A stretch of 64,000 bases of DNA from Straminergon stramineum (taxonomy: Eukaryota; Streptophyta; Bryopsida; Hypnales; Calliergonaceae), in assembly GCA_963920665.1 (NCBI GenBank), contig OY987265.1, positions 36,275,001 through 36,339,000 on the forward strand, given 5' to 3'. The notes under the pieces were generated by a model. It had not been told where the DNA came from. It searched no databases and saw only the letters and a list, made by a program, of their open reading frames with translations. Positions 11,975 through 24,311 of the stretch are shown piece by piece. Both the position numbers and the translations under genes were made by a program. Every line of letters begins with the position of its first letter. Position 1 is the first letter of the stretch.

Positions 11975-12067
11975 GACGAGCCTGCTAACCGTGCTTTGAT
12001 GGAGTCTCCTCTCGGTGGGCTTGCCACCATCATCTCTCGCGACTGGAAGTACATGAAAAGTTTTTAG
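11975..12067 (+). pseudogene. Third copy of the Sec14 terminal coding segment
   Basis: Again 93 bases and open to a stop at 12065-12067, reading DEPANRALMESPLGGLA and onward. It is more diverged than copy two but still has no internal stop and no indel. The three copies have periods of 176 and 172 bases. Confidence 0.65.
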
Positions 12068-12900
12068 ATCTTTTCGTTTGCTCTCTTGATTGATACTTCA
12101 CGCTCCCTGAACCGTAAACCCCAACCCTAAAACCCTAAACGCTGAATCCTTAGTTCGTGTACATTATGTCACTGGTATTGGCCTCTTCTGAGCTTGGGGC
12201 GGCTCTGTTTTCGACCAGGAAGGATTGGGTGAGGGTTGTTCATATAGACTTCAGGTTTTCTGAATTTTTTTCTCACCGTAGAAAACGCCTTGTTTGCTTC
12301 TCTGTGGACACATTCACAGTAGAGAGTCCTGAGGATCCTTCATTTGCTTCACAGTAGAATATCCTGTGGATGCTTAGATTGTGAGTATTCAGCTGTTGTG
12401 TTTTGCTGGTGAGTCCTACTCTCACTTGATTTTCAAGATGCTTGGCAACAGAAGATTTTGCACCTTTGAGTGACTTTTTTTTTCTGGTTTCACCGACTCG
12501 GTGACCAAATGACTAATTCTCTCTTTGAAGAGACGACCAGTAGTGACCTCAAGAGAAATCCAACCCGAGTTGTTTTCGTGATTTTTGGACTCAGGGAGTG
12601 TTTTACTCGTTAGTTATGTAGCTGTTGTATTTTGCTTGTGAGGTCAACACTCACGTGAATTTAAAGATGGCTTGGCTACATAGAGCCTGTGCACTTGAAT
12701 CACACAATATTTCTTTTGGTGTCTGGGTGGCCTAAAGACAAAGTGTCTTTGATGCAATTATTAGCAAAGTGAAGAACAACCCAACCCAAGTTGTGTCATA
12801 TGTATTTGACTTTACCATGTTTTCTTTTTCTTTTTTAAACAAATGACATTTGACTTAACCTTGAAGTTGAAGTTTTTAAAGTTGGGAACATTGAGTACTA

Positions 12901-13202
12901 AGGTAGATGGCTCAAACTCCAACCAGGCATTAAAAGCGAACATGATACCGAGGTACATTTTGCTTTCCTCAATGTACTATCTCAACATATTTCAGGAGGT
13001 GGTTGCTTTTCATGCCCACTGTGTTTCAACTTCAAAAATTCATATCTTATTCCACAATGCTCCAAAAAATATGAAATGACTTGGGTTAGATGCCAATTCC
13101 TTTTTTCTTCCTAAAGAAATTTACTGAAAATTGTTTTAAGGAGGTTAGCTTCCCCCCAAAGGCAATCAGCCCTCACATGCACAGTTTATGAACCTCCTAC
13201 CT
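12901..13202. mobile_element. TA-type MITE with AGGTAG ends and an empty site
   Basis: The element runs AGGTAGATGG to CCTCCTACCT, flanked by TA on both sides. In duplication copy 2 the same flanks meet directly: GAGCAC-TA-ATGTATGAAG at about 60,275-60,290, with one TA. That establishes insertion and a TA target duplication, as for Tc1/mariner-like (Stowaway-type) MITEs, although the ends are not the classical Stowaway sequence. The related copy is at 5,272. Confidence 0.75.
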
Positions 13203-13820
13203 TAATGTATGAAGATACAAGTGTCAACATCTCAACACTTCCAGATTGTCTTGCCTGTTGGTGCATGGGTGGAGTGTGATGGAATTGACACATTTTGATC
13301 CAACCTCTCTGTAACCTTAGGTCCATGCTAGAACTTGTTCTAAGGTTCACACATTTGTAATCCTTACTAATTTCAACTGAGTATTGTTACTGTTATTGAA
13401 CACAAAATCAAATTTTTTTATCTTGTTGGCAAATAATAGAGTATTCCAATGCATTTTAAGTATGCATTGACTAGATGCCATCGACCTCTTTTTTAGGCAC
13501 TATTGGCCAAATTGCACCATTTCAAAATAAATGTTTATGTTTAAAAGTAATCTTTTTTTGCCATAAAATTTCCACTTCTAATAGAAATGTGGATGAAAAA
13601 GTTCATGAAAATGATTGAAAAACACTTTTTGGTCCAAAAGATGGATGAATATAGAAATACAATGCCTCACCAACTTTGAAGTGATTGCCATCCTAACACT
13701 TTCTTAGAAAGTTAAAAAAAAGGCTTTGACACCAATTGAATAAATTATGAATATTTAAAGTACTATCTCTAGGTTGTATCAAGATTCAACAATAGGTTCT
13801 CATAGATTTTCATGTTTTCA

Positions 13821-14405
13821 TTCCTAAAGGACCAAGTGTCTGTTCAATGTACACAAGAAATCTCGGGTAGGTTCCTACAAAGTCATTTTTGGTCAGATAT
13901 TCATGAAATTTGGACATAATGTATAGTTGCGTAGTACATATCCCTTTCCTAAAAATTTAATTTTTTTCCGATCAAGTGCCAAGATTAAGAGTTATGTTGC
14001 CTTGAACTTTGCGGGTAGCTTGGGCAACTTTGGGTAGCATGTTCAAAATTCTTCCTATAATTTTGAAATTTGACAAGTGTATAGCTTACATGATAAAAGA
14101 TGCAAATGTAAAAAAAATAACCATGTTTAGTGTAAGAATCTCATTCCAGAAGAAGTTAAAGTTTGTAGGCCATGTCAGGCAAGCTTGGAAAAAATCTTTT
14201 TCACCTCATTTCAAATGTTATAATCTTTCAATCTGTGCGGTCAAAGTCTCTAATTTTTTTTCCACATCGTCCCAAAGAAGTCTACTACCAATTTGTATGG
14301 TTGAATTTTGAAAAAATAATTCTTTTTCTCATTTTTTTTCTTGCTACCCTATAAAGTAGCAGTTTTTGACAATTTTTGCGCAAAATGTACCTCAATCCTT
14401 AGGGT
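13821..14405. mobile_element. TTAA-flanked DNA element, 585 bp, with empty site
   Basis: The right flank is TTAA (14406-14409); the left flank has drifted to TTCA (13817-13820). Ends are TTCCTAAAGGACC and, in reverse complement, ACCCTAAGGATTG. In duplication copy 2 the flanks are joined at a single TTAA (60,621-60,624, context TGCTTTAATTGC). The interior includes ATCTTTCAATCTGTGCGGTC, common to the family. The short open frames inside are not genes. Confidence 0.7.
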
Positions 14406-14514
14406 TTAATTGCTACATCTTGTGTGAAAAATGAAGCTTTTTTTATCCAAATTTGGTTAGTGCATTTTAGAAATTGAAATATTGATTATTGGTGTAAATA
14501 ATTTAGAGCTTTAA

Positions 14515-15446
14515 CCCCTAAAGGTTTTTGACTATATTTTCACCAAAAACGCTTCAAAACTACCATTTCTAGTACAAGTACCAAATTTTAGAGATAACAT
14601 TTTGGAACATGTTACCATAGCATCTTGTCATATGATGGTTTGAGAAGATATGAAAAAAACTTCTGAAATTTCCACTTTGTAGATTGAAAGATATTAGCCT
14701 TTGAATTGACAAAAATCTTTCTTTTGGCCTTGCAAAAACTTGAGCAGCTACACTTCACAAGGTCACATTTGTTTGAAAAAATGTCCCAAATGGTGGTGAT
14801 TCTTTAAATACATTCTTTGAGGCAAGTTGGATGCATGCTTGAAAAAATTAAAATCATTTGGAATTGTACAACATATAGGAAAAAAACAATTAGCAAAAAA
14901 AAGTAGAGAATGATTCAAAATACTAAATTGTTAAGAATTTAGTTATGGAATTGAAAAATGCCAATCCCAATGGTTGTAATGTTGTAATAAACAATCTAAA
15001 TCCTATGATTTCTTTTTCTTTTTCAAAAAATATTGAAAATTGAGTTAAGTATAGGACCTCAAAGTTTATTTTAGAGTAGAGAATCCATAATTGCCCTCAA
15101 ACTAAAACTCCTCATAACTTTCATCTCATTAATTAAAATGGAATGATTCAAAGCTTTCCATGTATATTGAAATCTAGAAAAACAATTTCAAATTTTTATT
15201 TCTTCAAAAAAGTGATTTTTTCAGAATTTTTTTGAGTTGCCTAGGCCGTCACCAAACAATGAAAATTACATACCATGCAATATTTTTTTAACCATGTATT
15301 CAAAAGTTATGAAAATTGTTGGGCATTAAAGCTAATCCTTGGACACATGTTGTGTGAATTTCAAAAAATAAAAATAAAACCTCCGTTCATAGTGAGCTAC
15401 CCCAAATTGCTATGTTGCCAAAAGATGCTATTTGGTCCTTTAGGAG
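14515..15446 (-). mobile_element. TTAA-type element, 932 bp, reverse orientation
   Basis: It begins CCCCTAAAGGTTTTTGAC after TTAA (14511-14514) and ends TTTGGTCCTTTAGGAG before TCAA. The interior resembles the 48,087 element read in reverse. Duplication copy 2 lacks it: the flanking sequence GATTATTAGTGTG is followed at once by CCTTGAAAATGG near 60,700. The empty site has lost a few flanking bases, so this one is supportive rather than exact. Confidence 0.6.
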
Positions 15447-15449
15447 TCA

Positions 15450-17995
15450 AGTCCTTGGAAATGGGTTGGCTGCACGGGTACAAAATATTAAAATTATAAA
15501 ATCCAATGACATGGCAAGGTGTTAGTTTGATTGATCATTACAAAAAGATCCAACAACATAGATATTTGTATAGATGTAGATATGTATGCGGTTGTTGACA
15601 AAGATGTGAATAAATCTATACTTTTGTTAACAACTTGAGCTAGTATTGGTATTTGAATTATTAGATTTTGAAATAATAATTTTTAACAAAACTAGAGTGT
15701 TTGACTCGAGTTTTATTAATTGAGGCTTTGACACATTGATAGACTATCTACTCAAAAACACATAGATCTAAATATAAATAAGTCACAATTTGGATTGCTT
15801 TGAATATGCAATCAATATCTTTCAAGTGGATAACTTTCGAAGAATATTTTGAAGATGAAGTTGGATATTTGTCTACCGCTTTTGTAATGTGGTTCCACTT
15901 GTATTGTTTATAATAAAATCAAGGATCTCCCAAGGAAGTTAAGTGAAGCATGCATTCAATGTGTTCACTCTTTACATTAGGCATAGCATTGTTAATCAAT
16001 GCTAAGGGATCCTTTTTCTCCAATGTGGATGAAATTTAATTAATTTGTTGGGGGTCCTTTTCCATTTCCAACAATGTATTTCCAACAAATTAATCAAATG
16101 TCAACCACATTCAGCCACATGGCTAACAAAAGAAGTAACTCAATCAAAGCAATGGCAAACTTCAATTTAGTTGCCTCTAGGTATCTTATAGGGATCCTAG
16201 GAGAGAATCAAAGGTTTAGCAATGTAAAGACATACTCATTCCATGACTGGTAAATTGTCCTTGCAATGGCCCTAAATAGTAGGTCATGTCATGAACTTGT
16301 CGCCTTCGTGTAGTTTTTCCTTGCTAGAACACCTCAATGCACAACCAACTTTGGGAACCCTACTTCAATTTATGTAGTTGAATAAAAGTATTTACAATTA
16401 AGTTTTTGCAATTTTCATAGAAATATTATGCTATATTTTATTTTATTTTAACAAAATCTTATGGCCCTTTAAGAGAGGAATGATCTATGAATGTAGGTTA
16501 TAAATAAAATTGAACATATATAGATAGTAAAAATTGATTTAAAAAATATATATAAGTTTTTCTTAAGTATGGGTATTATAGGATAAACTACTGGTACCTA
16601 GGTTTGAGGGATTTATATTAAATTTATAAAATATTTTTTTTATAAATATATGATGTTCTAAGAAAAATATGTAGATAGGTGACTTGAAAATATTCTTGGG
16701 GGGGGGGGGGCATGGCTTAAATAGGCATACCCTTACACAATACTACCTCTTAGGAGACACCTAGACTAGTGGTGTCCAAAGCTGGCCCAATGCCACAACT
16801 TCAACAATTCTTCTCTTTAAATCAAAAGTAACCAATAGGAGATGAAGAGTTCTTTGAGGCAACCAATGAAAATTGAAGCATTTCATATTTCAAGGATGTT
16901 CGATTAAAGGTAGTCTAGTATCAATAGTAGGTATTCATGTCTTTAATACCCCTATTTAGTGTATTGGATTTGGGCAAGTGTATACATATCAATCATCTAC
17001 TTGATGTACGTGACTTGACAAAGGTTTCCAACACTACCAATCTACTATTGAAAACAAAGCCTTCTCACTATGGGCAGGATGGATTGACCCCTTGCTTGTC
17101 CCCCCTTAGTCAATCTAGGGGCGCATGTAAATAAAAAGACCCCCTATTTTGTGCTTCATGAATTTATCTTCTATCCCTCACATTGCTAATTTAGGGCCTC
17201 TGATTGCAAATATGAATTCAAAATTTGCAAATTTTATCATGCGTGACAAATAAAAAATTTCAGGGTTTTCCCTTGGGGATGAGCGAGGGGGTCAATCCAC
17301 CCTGGCCCTCACTGTGATCTGGACCTTCAATGTTTCTTCCATCTCCTTAGCAAACTGAGTCAGTGTTCTCGATGAAAACCTAAACACACGCATTTATAAT
17401 TCATGAAACATGAAATTTCAATTGTTGATATGAAATGAAATAGTCATACAGTATATTCAAAATGCAGCTACATGGGAAAAGTCTCATACCTAATTCAGAA
17501 AATTTAAACCCATGAAGGACCAAGCATCCACGCAATCAAATCCAATTTTGACTTGGAAGATGAGTATTCTTGCAATTACTACCAACTGGAAAAAAAGAAG
17601 TTTATCAGATGTATACTAATATATGCTCCACTTTTCAGTCAGATCTTAAAGTTCTAAATATTGTAAACTTAAAAAAATTTGAAAGGGCCAAACATTAAGT
17701 ACCAAAATTCCTAAATTCAAATTCCAAATGCCCATTTAAATTTTTTTATGGAAAATGTATCATACATTAACCCCTACATTAATTTTCTTCATTGTCACTC
17801 ACACTTCCCCCCAAAATTACATTTTTCACAATACTCTATAATTAACATGATGTTGTAAAAGTACTGGACCTAAAAATTTGTAAAAATTTCATTTTGAATC
17901 AAATAGAGTGGAATTCATATAGTTTTAGGCATAAAAATTATTGAACGACATAATTTGATAAATCTTGATGAACTGATTAGGTGAGGATGCAGGCT
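15450..17995. other. AT-rich DNA without recognised genes
   Basis: The left part belongs to duplication A. A run of 13 G lies at 16,698-16,710. The stretch 16,940-17,995 shows no coding signal or clear terminal repeats. Confidence 0.5.
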
Positions 17996-17999
17996 TTAA

Positions 18000-18781
18000 T
18001 CCCTCAAGGCCTAAGCCATTTCTGTACTTTTTCACAAGTTTGAACTTTGAGTGATAGTGTGCATTGTACATCAAGCTGATTACATGATGTTAAGGTAAAC
18101 CTGCCTATGACAGGCAGAATGAGTGGTTTGAACTGTTGCCATTAGCAAAATGATTCAGATTTTTTTCCATACATAGACATATGTGAGAATTGAAGGAAGC
18201 AATTGAAATTTATTTTTTTGATAAAGTAAGAATTTTTGAAGTGTACAGCTCAATTGGTGCAACAGAGTCTGTAGACTACCCCAAATCAGCAAAAGGGGTT
18301 TCCATAATGGTCATCTTACCACCTAAACCAATCACAACATTTTCTAACATGGACACATGGTTACAACATTTTCTAACATGGCCATGACATGAAGGAATAA
18401 AAAAATAACTTTTTATGACCAATTTACACTTGAATGGTGTAAGTGCCCTATGACAACGACTAATAACTCCATGACCATCTCAGAAGACAAGATTATGGCC
18501 ACAAATCAACCTAATGTACTCCTAATCTCATTTATTAGAAAAAATCTGCCATAGGTTGGTGTAAGACTCTAATGGATGGTTTTCTAGATGACTACATTAG
18601 GCAGTTTGCTTGTCATGGGTTAGTTTACCTTAATTGTACTTTCGAACTTCCCTGTTCAATATGAACATTAGAATATGAAATTCACTTAGATATACTTCTT
18701 AGAATGTAGGGAAATGAAGTTATAACTTTGACGTGTTGAACAGGTGAGAGGCCAAAAACAGGCTCCTTGGGCCTTGAGGGG
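18000..18781. mobile_element. TTAA-flanked DNA element, 782 bp, with nested MITE
   Basis: TTAA at 17996-17999 and 18782-18785. The left end is TCCCTCAAGGCCTAAG; the right end in reverse complement is CCCCTCAAGGCCCAAG. That is about 14 of 16 matching terminal bases. The TA-type MITE at 18,093-18,630 is nested inside, so the original element was only about 240 bp. Confidence 0.7.
18093..18630 (+). mobile_element. TA-type MITE family, 538 bp, copy 1
   Basis: Flanked by TA, with ends AGGTAAACCTGCC and, in reverse complement, AGGTAAACTAACCC. It matches 45,555-46,092 (reverse orientation) and 58,521-59,063 (same orientation) along the whole length, including AGATGACTACATTAGGCAGT and AATAACTCCATGACCATC. 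Three copies of nearly constant length with fixed ends define a real family. It is inserted inside a TTAA element. Confidence 0.75.
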
Positions 18782-20623
18782 TTAAGTATTAACCATCAAC
18801 AAATTGAGTAAATTGAAAGCAAAGTCCAACAATTAGACGCTAGTTGTGTCTCAATAGCGAATTTTGTTAGAATAACACTCATTCCACAACTTTGGCACCT
18901 TCACAGTTTAGATTGTGCGATCTGAAATCTATACATGTTCTAGATGGTTCAAATTGCGTGGTCTAAAAATGGCATATGGAATATCACCATTTTAATGAAA
19001 TTCACTATTTGAGTAGAGTTTCAACAAGAATGTAGCTAACATAGCTGTGAGGGTAGCCATTGCCCTTGGTGTATTTAGTCACACCAAAGTTGAATATATG
19101 TCAAATTCCAAGACAATTGTCTTCATTTTATCATCACCATAGCCCACCATTGCGAGCATGTATTGTTAGAAAGCACAAATCCAAATTCCTGAAAAAAAGT
19201 TGGATGACAAAATACTGTAAAATAAGAGAACTTACATCCTCAACAACAATTCTAAAGTGACCAAGCTCATGGAGCTTGGTTTCTAAATGATCTTCATGAA
19301 AACTTTTTCAATATTCAACTAGATATAAACTTCTTGATGTCACCTTCTTTGTATTCATGAGATGCAACTATCAATCTAAGTCTTGGACTTTGAATCACAA
19401 TTTCAATTTGTAGTTCTTTATATTGGAAAGCTTGACAATTGTTTGAATAGTAGTTTTGAAATTACCCTTAGCCTTACAAAGGGCAAAAGCTCATCATTGA
19501 TTGGTCATTTGAATAAATGAAATGATGCTTATAAAAAGAAAGATTTTGAAATCCAAGTTTTGGCAACCCTCTTAGGACCTCAAATGCCCTTCAACCCCTA
19601 AAGGTCCAAGTGTCCATAAAAAAGGATGTGCTTTGGTCAATCTTGATTGTAACTTTTTATACAACCATTTTGGGTATTTGATTCATACTAAGAAAGTGAA
19701 CAAAACTTAGACCCTTGCAACTTTTTGTACTCAATGATATTCAAATAAAACATTGTTTGATGCATTAGAATCCTTAGTCTTTAGTTTTTAATAACTTTAG
19801 CACAATGATGTTTGGCATTTCTTTAGCAATCAAGGTAGAGCATTCTTCTTCTTTTCATTCATACCAGGTCTTTTGTTATCAACAATATATTCTCTCCTTT
19901 GTCATATGTTGGCCTATGCGGCTTGTTCCTTCCCAATATGTTCTTGAATGAAAGACATTCCTGAAATCATGCTATTGTAACATGAATATATTTGTGTCAT
20001 AATGTCGTTGTAGAAAAGGTACCCAATTCTTCTTATTTCAAGAATTTTGTGAAGAAATGTAGAATGATTGAGAGAATTGATGAGGGAAAGTCTAATCTCA
20101 AGTGTTAAGCACATGAACTTGAGGTGTAAGAATTTTTTTATTTTTTTATTTTTTCAAATTTTTTTGAGCAATGTATTGAATCATGGCAATGACAAGTTAT
20201 CAAATGGAGAACCTACTCTAGCAGGTATCTTCAAATAGGTTGCATTTAACTCTTTATAACCTTATTTGGAATAGTATAGATTAGGTTCTTTGTGGCTTTG
20301 TAGATGTGTTCTTCTCTTTTACTATTTTTTAAAATTTTAGCCTTTTGCTTGATTCTATGGAATAAACATCGACTAATCATACACTTCATATACATTAGCA
20401 ATGAGACCATCGCATTCCATGTGCCCACAATGTCTATAAATATAACAACACAAAAATCTCACCTATGAATGATTTCTAGTTTTATACCTAGAGCAATATA
20501 AATATCTATACTTTGTTTGAAATTTTTGCTAGTCATGTCTTTTGGATGCAACATGGCTTCAATGTAAGATTAGGGAGGAGACCCTATTTGACCCATGTGA
20601 CTATTTGTGGTACTTTTTCGAGA

Positions 20624-20624
<1 letters not shown>

Positions 20625-20655
<31 letters not shown>
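20625..20655. repeat. TA dinucleotide microsatellite
   Basis: An uninterrupted TA run of about 31 bases. Confidence 0.9.
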
Positions 20656-20658
<3 letters not shown>

Positions 20659-20999
20659 AGTAGAGTATATTTGAAAGTTTGAAATGTATACTATATATTG
20701 ATGCATCCTTGTACAAATAGTGGTAAATTGTGAATTGTGGCATAAAGGTCTTATACCTAAACTAAAATAGTTAGAGAAAATTGACCTCTCTCTCTATCAT
20801 TTCCTTGTTCTCTCTTCCACCCCTGGAAGAAAAAAATGCTAGAACTTCTTATTTACCGTGGATGACAAATTTGGAAAATTAACCTTTGAATTAGCCAAAA
20901 GAGGTCAAGAAATACAAAAATAATCAAATGCAAAATGGAAGACAAATGCCTACATTTATCCTTGGGAAAACCAATCCAAGACAACAAAGGGAGTATTTT

Positions 21000-21085
21000 T
21001 TTCATAGCCTAGTAGGTAAGGTATGTGATGCATAGTTACCGACATTTTACGACCAAATGTTTGAGTTCGATTTCAATTGAAATCG
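21000..21085 (+). repeat. Possible tRNA-derived SINE head
   Basis: TAGCCTAGTAG fits the RNA polymerase III A-box pattern TRGYNNARNNG. About 55 bases later GAGTTCGATTTC approximates the B box GGTTCRANNCC. No cloverleaf or poly-A tail was found, so this is only a candidate. Confidence 0.3.
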
Positions 21086-23261
21086 AATTCTATTTTAAAA
21101 CAAATTTAATCCCGTTAGGATATATTCAATTCATAATTTTCAGCATTATATACATTATACATGATTTGAAGATTTGACTAATAAATGAAGGCAATTGAGA
21201 AGGTTTTAGACCTCATCGAGGCCTTGATTTACATCCTACCTTGGTCCAATGGTTTGGAACTCCTATCAATTCACTAATTTTAGACTTTGGTCTATAATTT
21301 CTTATAGAGCCTCAAATTACCTATCCAGATTGCTAACACACTTAAGATTTGAACTTTCCTAGTGAGAGTTATGAGTGGATGAAGTTTGATTGCTAATAGG
21401 TACTTTAAACTTCATCTGCTATTTCTTGCCAATCTATAATTTGAAATCGACTTTTGTTTCTACATTGGACCTCTAGATTTAAAACCCTATCCAGATTTCC
21501 TCCAATACTCCTTTTGGATGAATTTAATGAACTTTCATCCAATTTATCTCATAAACTTTATTTGTTGATATCTTCCTTGTTTTAGGTTGGTCTAGACGTA
21601 TTTAATATTTTTGGAATCCTCTCAGCTCCTACTTTTTATTTCTAAACCTAAGCCTAACCTGATTCCCTCTCTTGAGGTCACTACTTCTTCCTTGGCCTCA
21701 GCCTTGATTAGTACTTACTAATTGGAATGGGAAATGAGGTTTTGAGTGTCATACCTCATTATAGGCAAGGTTGTCGATGTTGTCACCCATGACTTCCCCA
21801 TATTCTTCCCCCTCCATCATGGATTCTCACAAGATTAGGCAATTAGTTGTTGCTTTAATAGATTATTGGGTTGCTACTATGGTTGGATGTTAGGCTTCTA
21901 ACCCCCTTCCTTAACTCAATCTCTATTTCATTTTCTTTTGTTTCTACTCTATTCCCCTTACACCCTTAATGTAGCCCAATTATCCTCGTTGCTAGTTTCA
22001 AGACTAATTAAAGATGTGTCATTCCCTCTTACGTGTTGAACTACCTCTTACATCTACTTATCCCAACAACTACCTTTTCACTAATGTAGTCGTTGAAGGG
22101 GAATTAGGAGATCCCTCCTTCAACCTCTCCTCTCTTGTTACCTCCCTATCTATTCTTCATCTTCCTCATATGCCTTCCATACTTCTCCCTCCATCTATAA
22201 GTTCTAGTTCCAATCTTCTTCACTTGAGTGGGTGTTGCATGAGTCTTGATTGAGCCTACTCTTCTTTCACTTATGACATGAGGTAGCATATAAAAATGAT
22301 TGTAACGTTTGTCTGGCCTTTGTCTGATATTGTTTTCCTTCTCCCTTCTATTTGTAGGTGACAAGGAGTTGGATTCCCTACCTCAATACCACTATTGAAC
22401 TACACACCCCAGCTCGACCCAATACCCCTACTATCCCGAATACCTTAATGGGCAACCTTCTCCACTAGCCCCAAACACCCTGCCGGGCTTGGGTTGGCTT
22501 GCCTTTGGCCAAGCTCGAGTTTTCCTTTTTGGTACTTGGGACTAGACTGTTGGTGCTCAGGCCTAGCTGTTGGTACTAAACAACCTAGAAATTGAACAAA
22601 AAATAAAGGAAAGAGAGAGGGTGTAGTTGGGCCTATTAGTGGTGTTGACGTGATTAGAGGATAAATAGGGGTGATAACGGTAAGGCCTAACACCTAATTA
22701 AGTTCTTAGGAGCATCCAAATTTAATGAATTTTATATTTTTAGGAATGGCATGATCTGACCTACAACCTTGAGGTGATAAGTCTAAATTATAATTACTTT
22801 TATTTGACAACCACATCAGCTTAAGTAATTCCAGTTATTTAGATTAGCTTCTACAATTAGGTTAGCTTGGTGATTTCCTTGCTAATTTGCATCCCCTTAG
22901 GAATTTAGAAAAGATCCATTGCTTGAAAGGCACAATGGAACACGCTTAGATACCCAAAATTTGGAATAGTTCAAGTAGAACCAAGAACCTCATTGTGCTT
23001 GCAAATTTACCAAAGGTGGGTAAATTAGCAATCATTGACACTAAAAAAAACCACAGGTTTCTTCTAATGTCTACATAACTATAGTTGAAACCAATAAATC
23101 ATTATCATTTTACAAACTATCTATAGGTCTTTTAGAAATGATTTACTTTGAGCTCTAAGGCGATGTTTGCAATCTTACTTCAAGAGCACAAAAGTATGCG
23201 GTCATCCTCGCAATGTGTTGTTCAACATGTTTGTGTCCAAAAAAAATGCAGTCATATATTA

Positions 23262-23511
23262 CAACGGTGTTAGTATATGAGCTCAAGAATGCAAGCTTGT
23301 AAATATTGAGCCTACATTATAGGTACCTATAATATAGATACCTCACACTATAGAAGGTGTATATATTATAAACACCTATAATATGGGTATTTGTAACATA
23401 TATATCCTATAATCATAGACAGTTTCTATAGTATATATACTTATAATATAGATATGTAGTATTATAGGCTCATGGGCTCACACTTCTATGCTCATATAAT
23501 AGCAATCCTCT
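23262..23511. mobile_element. Small Mutator-like element, 9-bp duplication
   Basis: CATATATTA occurs at 23253-23261 and 23512-23520 as a 9-bp direct duplication. The ends (GTTAGTATATGAGC and, in reverse complement, GCTATTATATGAGC) are inverted. The interior is a TATAATATAGGTACCTATA-like minisatellite related to that in 59,551-60,179. The 9-bp duplication is the Mutator-like hallmark. Confidence 0.6.
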
Positions 23512-24079
23512 CATATATTATTGGCCAAGGTAGGGTAAAATGTGATGACTTCCTCTAAAATGTCCACGACAACTTTCCATAAATTTAGGTTGCCAGAAAT
23601 GCTAACTTCCAAATTTTTTGCTTGTGATAGGCTAGTGATATTTTCCAAAAACAATTGATTTCTTTTCAAAATTTTAATTACAAAAATAAATCCTTTAAAT
23701 TATTGTAACTTAAAATTATAAATCTAAGTAAATAGGTATATTGATTTTACAATTTACAAAGTGAAAAGCTGGCAATAATCAATCAATATAGTGAGATACT
23801 AAATACATTGATTTCTCATACCACATCACTTGATCCAAAATTCTTCACAATTGATCATTATAATTATCTTTTGGGTCTCTAAAGCTTCAAGATTCATACT
23901 CTGCAATAATGATTTCATATGATTCTATGCCAATTGAGAAGTCAAAGTCTTAATTGGTTGGGGCCTAGGGTTTGGTAGAAGGAAGCTTTATCTAAAAGTA
24001 ATATGATTTCCTACAAAGTTGAATGATTATTTCTTCAATTCATTTAAGCCTTTCTAAATTGAAATTTGTTCACTCTTAA

Positions 24080-24082
<3 letters not shown>

Positions 24083-24165
<83 letters not shown>
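24083..24165. repeat. Long TA dinucleotide microsatellite
   Basis: About 83 bases of uninterrupted TA repeat. The open frame reading Tyr-Ile repeats across it is an artefact. Confidence 0.95.
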
Positions 24166-24167
<2 letters not shown>

Positions 24168-24311
24168 TTACAAAATTTCAAAGCCAATCACTACAACCAT
24201 TGGAGAAAACTAACAGGATTGACTAACAACGTCTGTGCACAAGGCTGCTCATTGTTTGGACAACCGACTTCTTGCTCATTGATGGCCAAGCGCGGCTTAA
24301 AGCTCCTTTAA

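Larger units (their letters stand above)
11740..12140. repeat. Interstitial CCCTAAA-like motifs between the tandem copies
   Basis: Short runs such as AACCCCTAAAACCCTAGA and AACCCTAAAACCCTAAAC recur in each spacer. They resemble plant telomere units (CCCTAAA) or telo-box promoter motifs, but no long telomeric array is present. Confidence 0.5.
12140..16935 (+). repeat. Segmental duplication A, copy 1
   Basis: It is collinear with 57,895-62,358 in the same orientation, beginning at TACATTATGTCACTGGTATT and ending near AATATCAATAGTAG-type sequence about 16,930 / 62,350. The copies are clearly diverged, so the event is old. Copy 1 has gained a TA-type MITE (12,901) and two TTAA elements (13,821 and 14,515). 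Copy 2 has gained a different TA-type MITE, a Mutator-like element and a hAT-like insertion with a nested mini-CACTA. No gene is recognised in it. Confidence 0.75.
18786..24307. other. AT-rich intergenic DNA with scattered repeats
   Basis: No gene is supported. A sequence near 19,595 (CCCCTAAAGGTCC after TCAA) looks like one lone end of a TTAA-type element whose partner I cannot find. The part at 21,600-22,690 is C-rich and unlike its surroundings, with open frames on both strands that match nothing I know. TA microsatellites lie at 20,625-20,655 and 24,083-24,165. Confidence 0.45.

Noticed and set aside
11740..12140. Interstitial telomere array
   Set aside because: Only short, imperfect CCCTAAA-like motifs, not a tandem telomeric array.
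22014..22693. Ser/Leu/Pro-rich frames in a C-rich stretch
   Set aside because: Low-complexity composition, no domain, no splice context; probably old transposon DNA.
24066..24311. 81-codon open frame with Tyr-Ile repeats
   Set aside because: It is a translation of a TA microsatellite followed by the start of a TTAA element.
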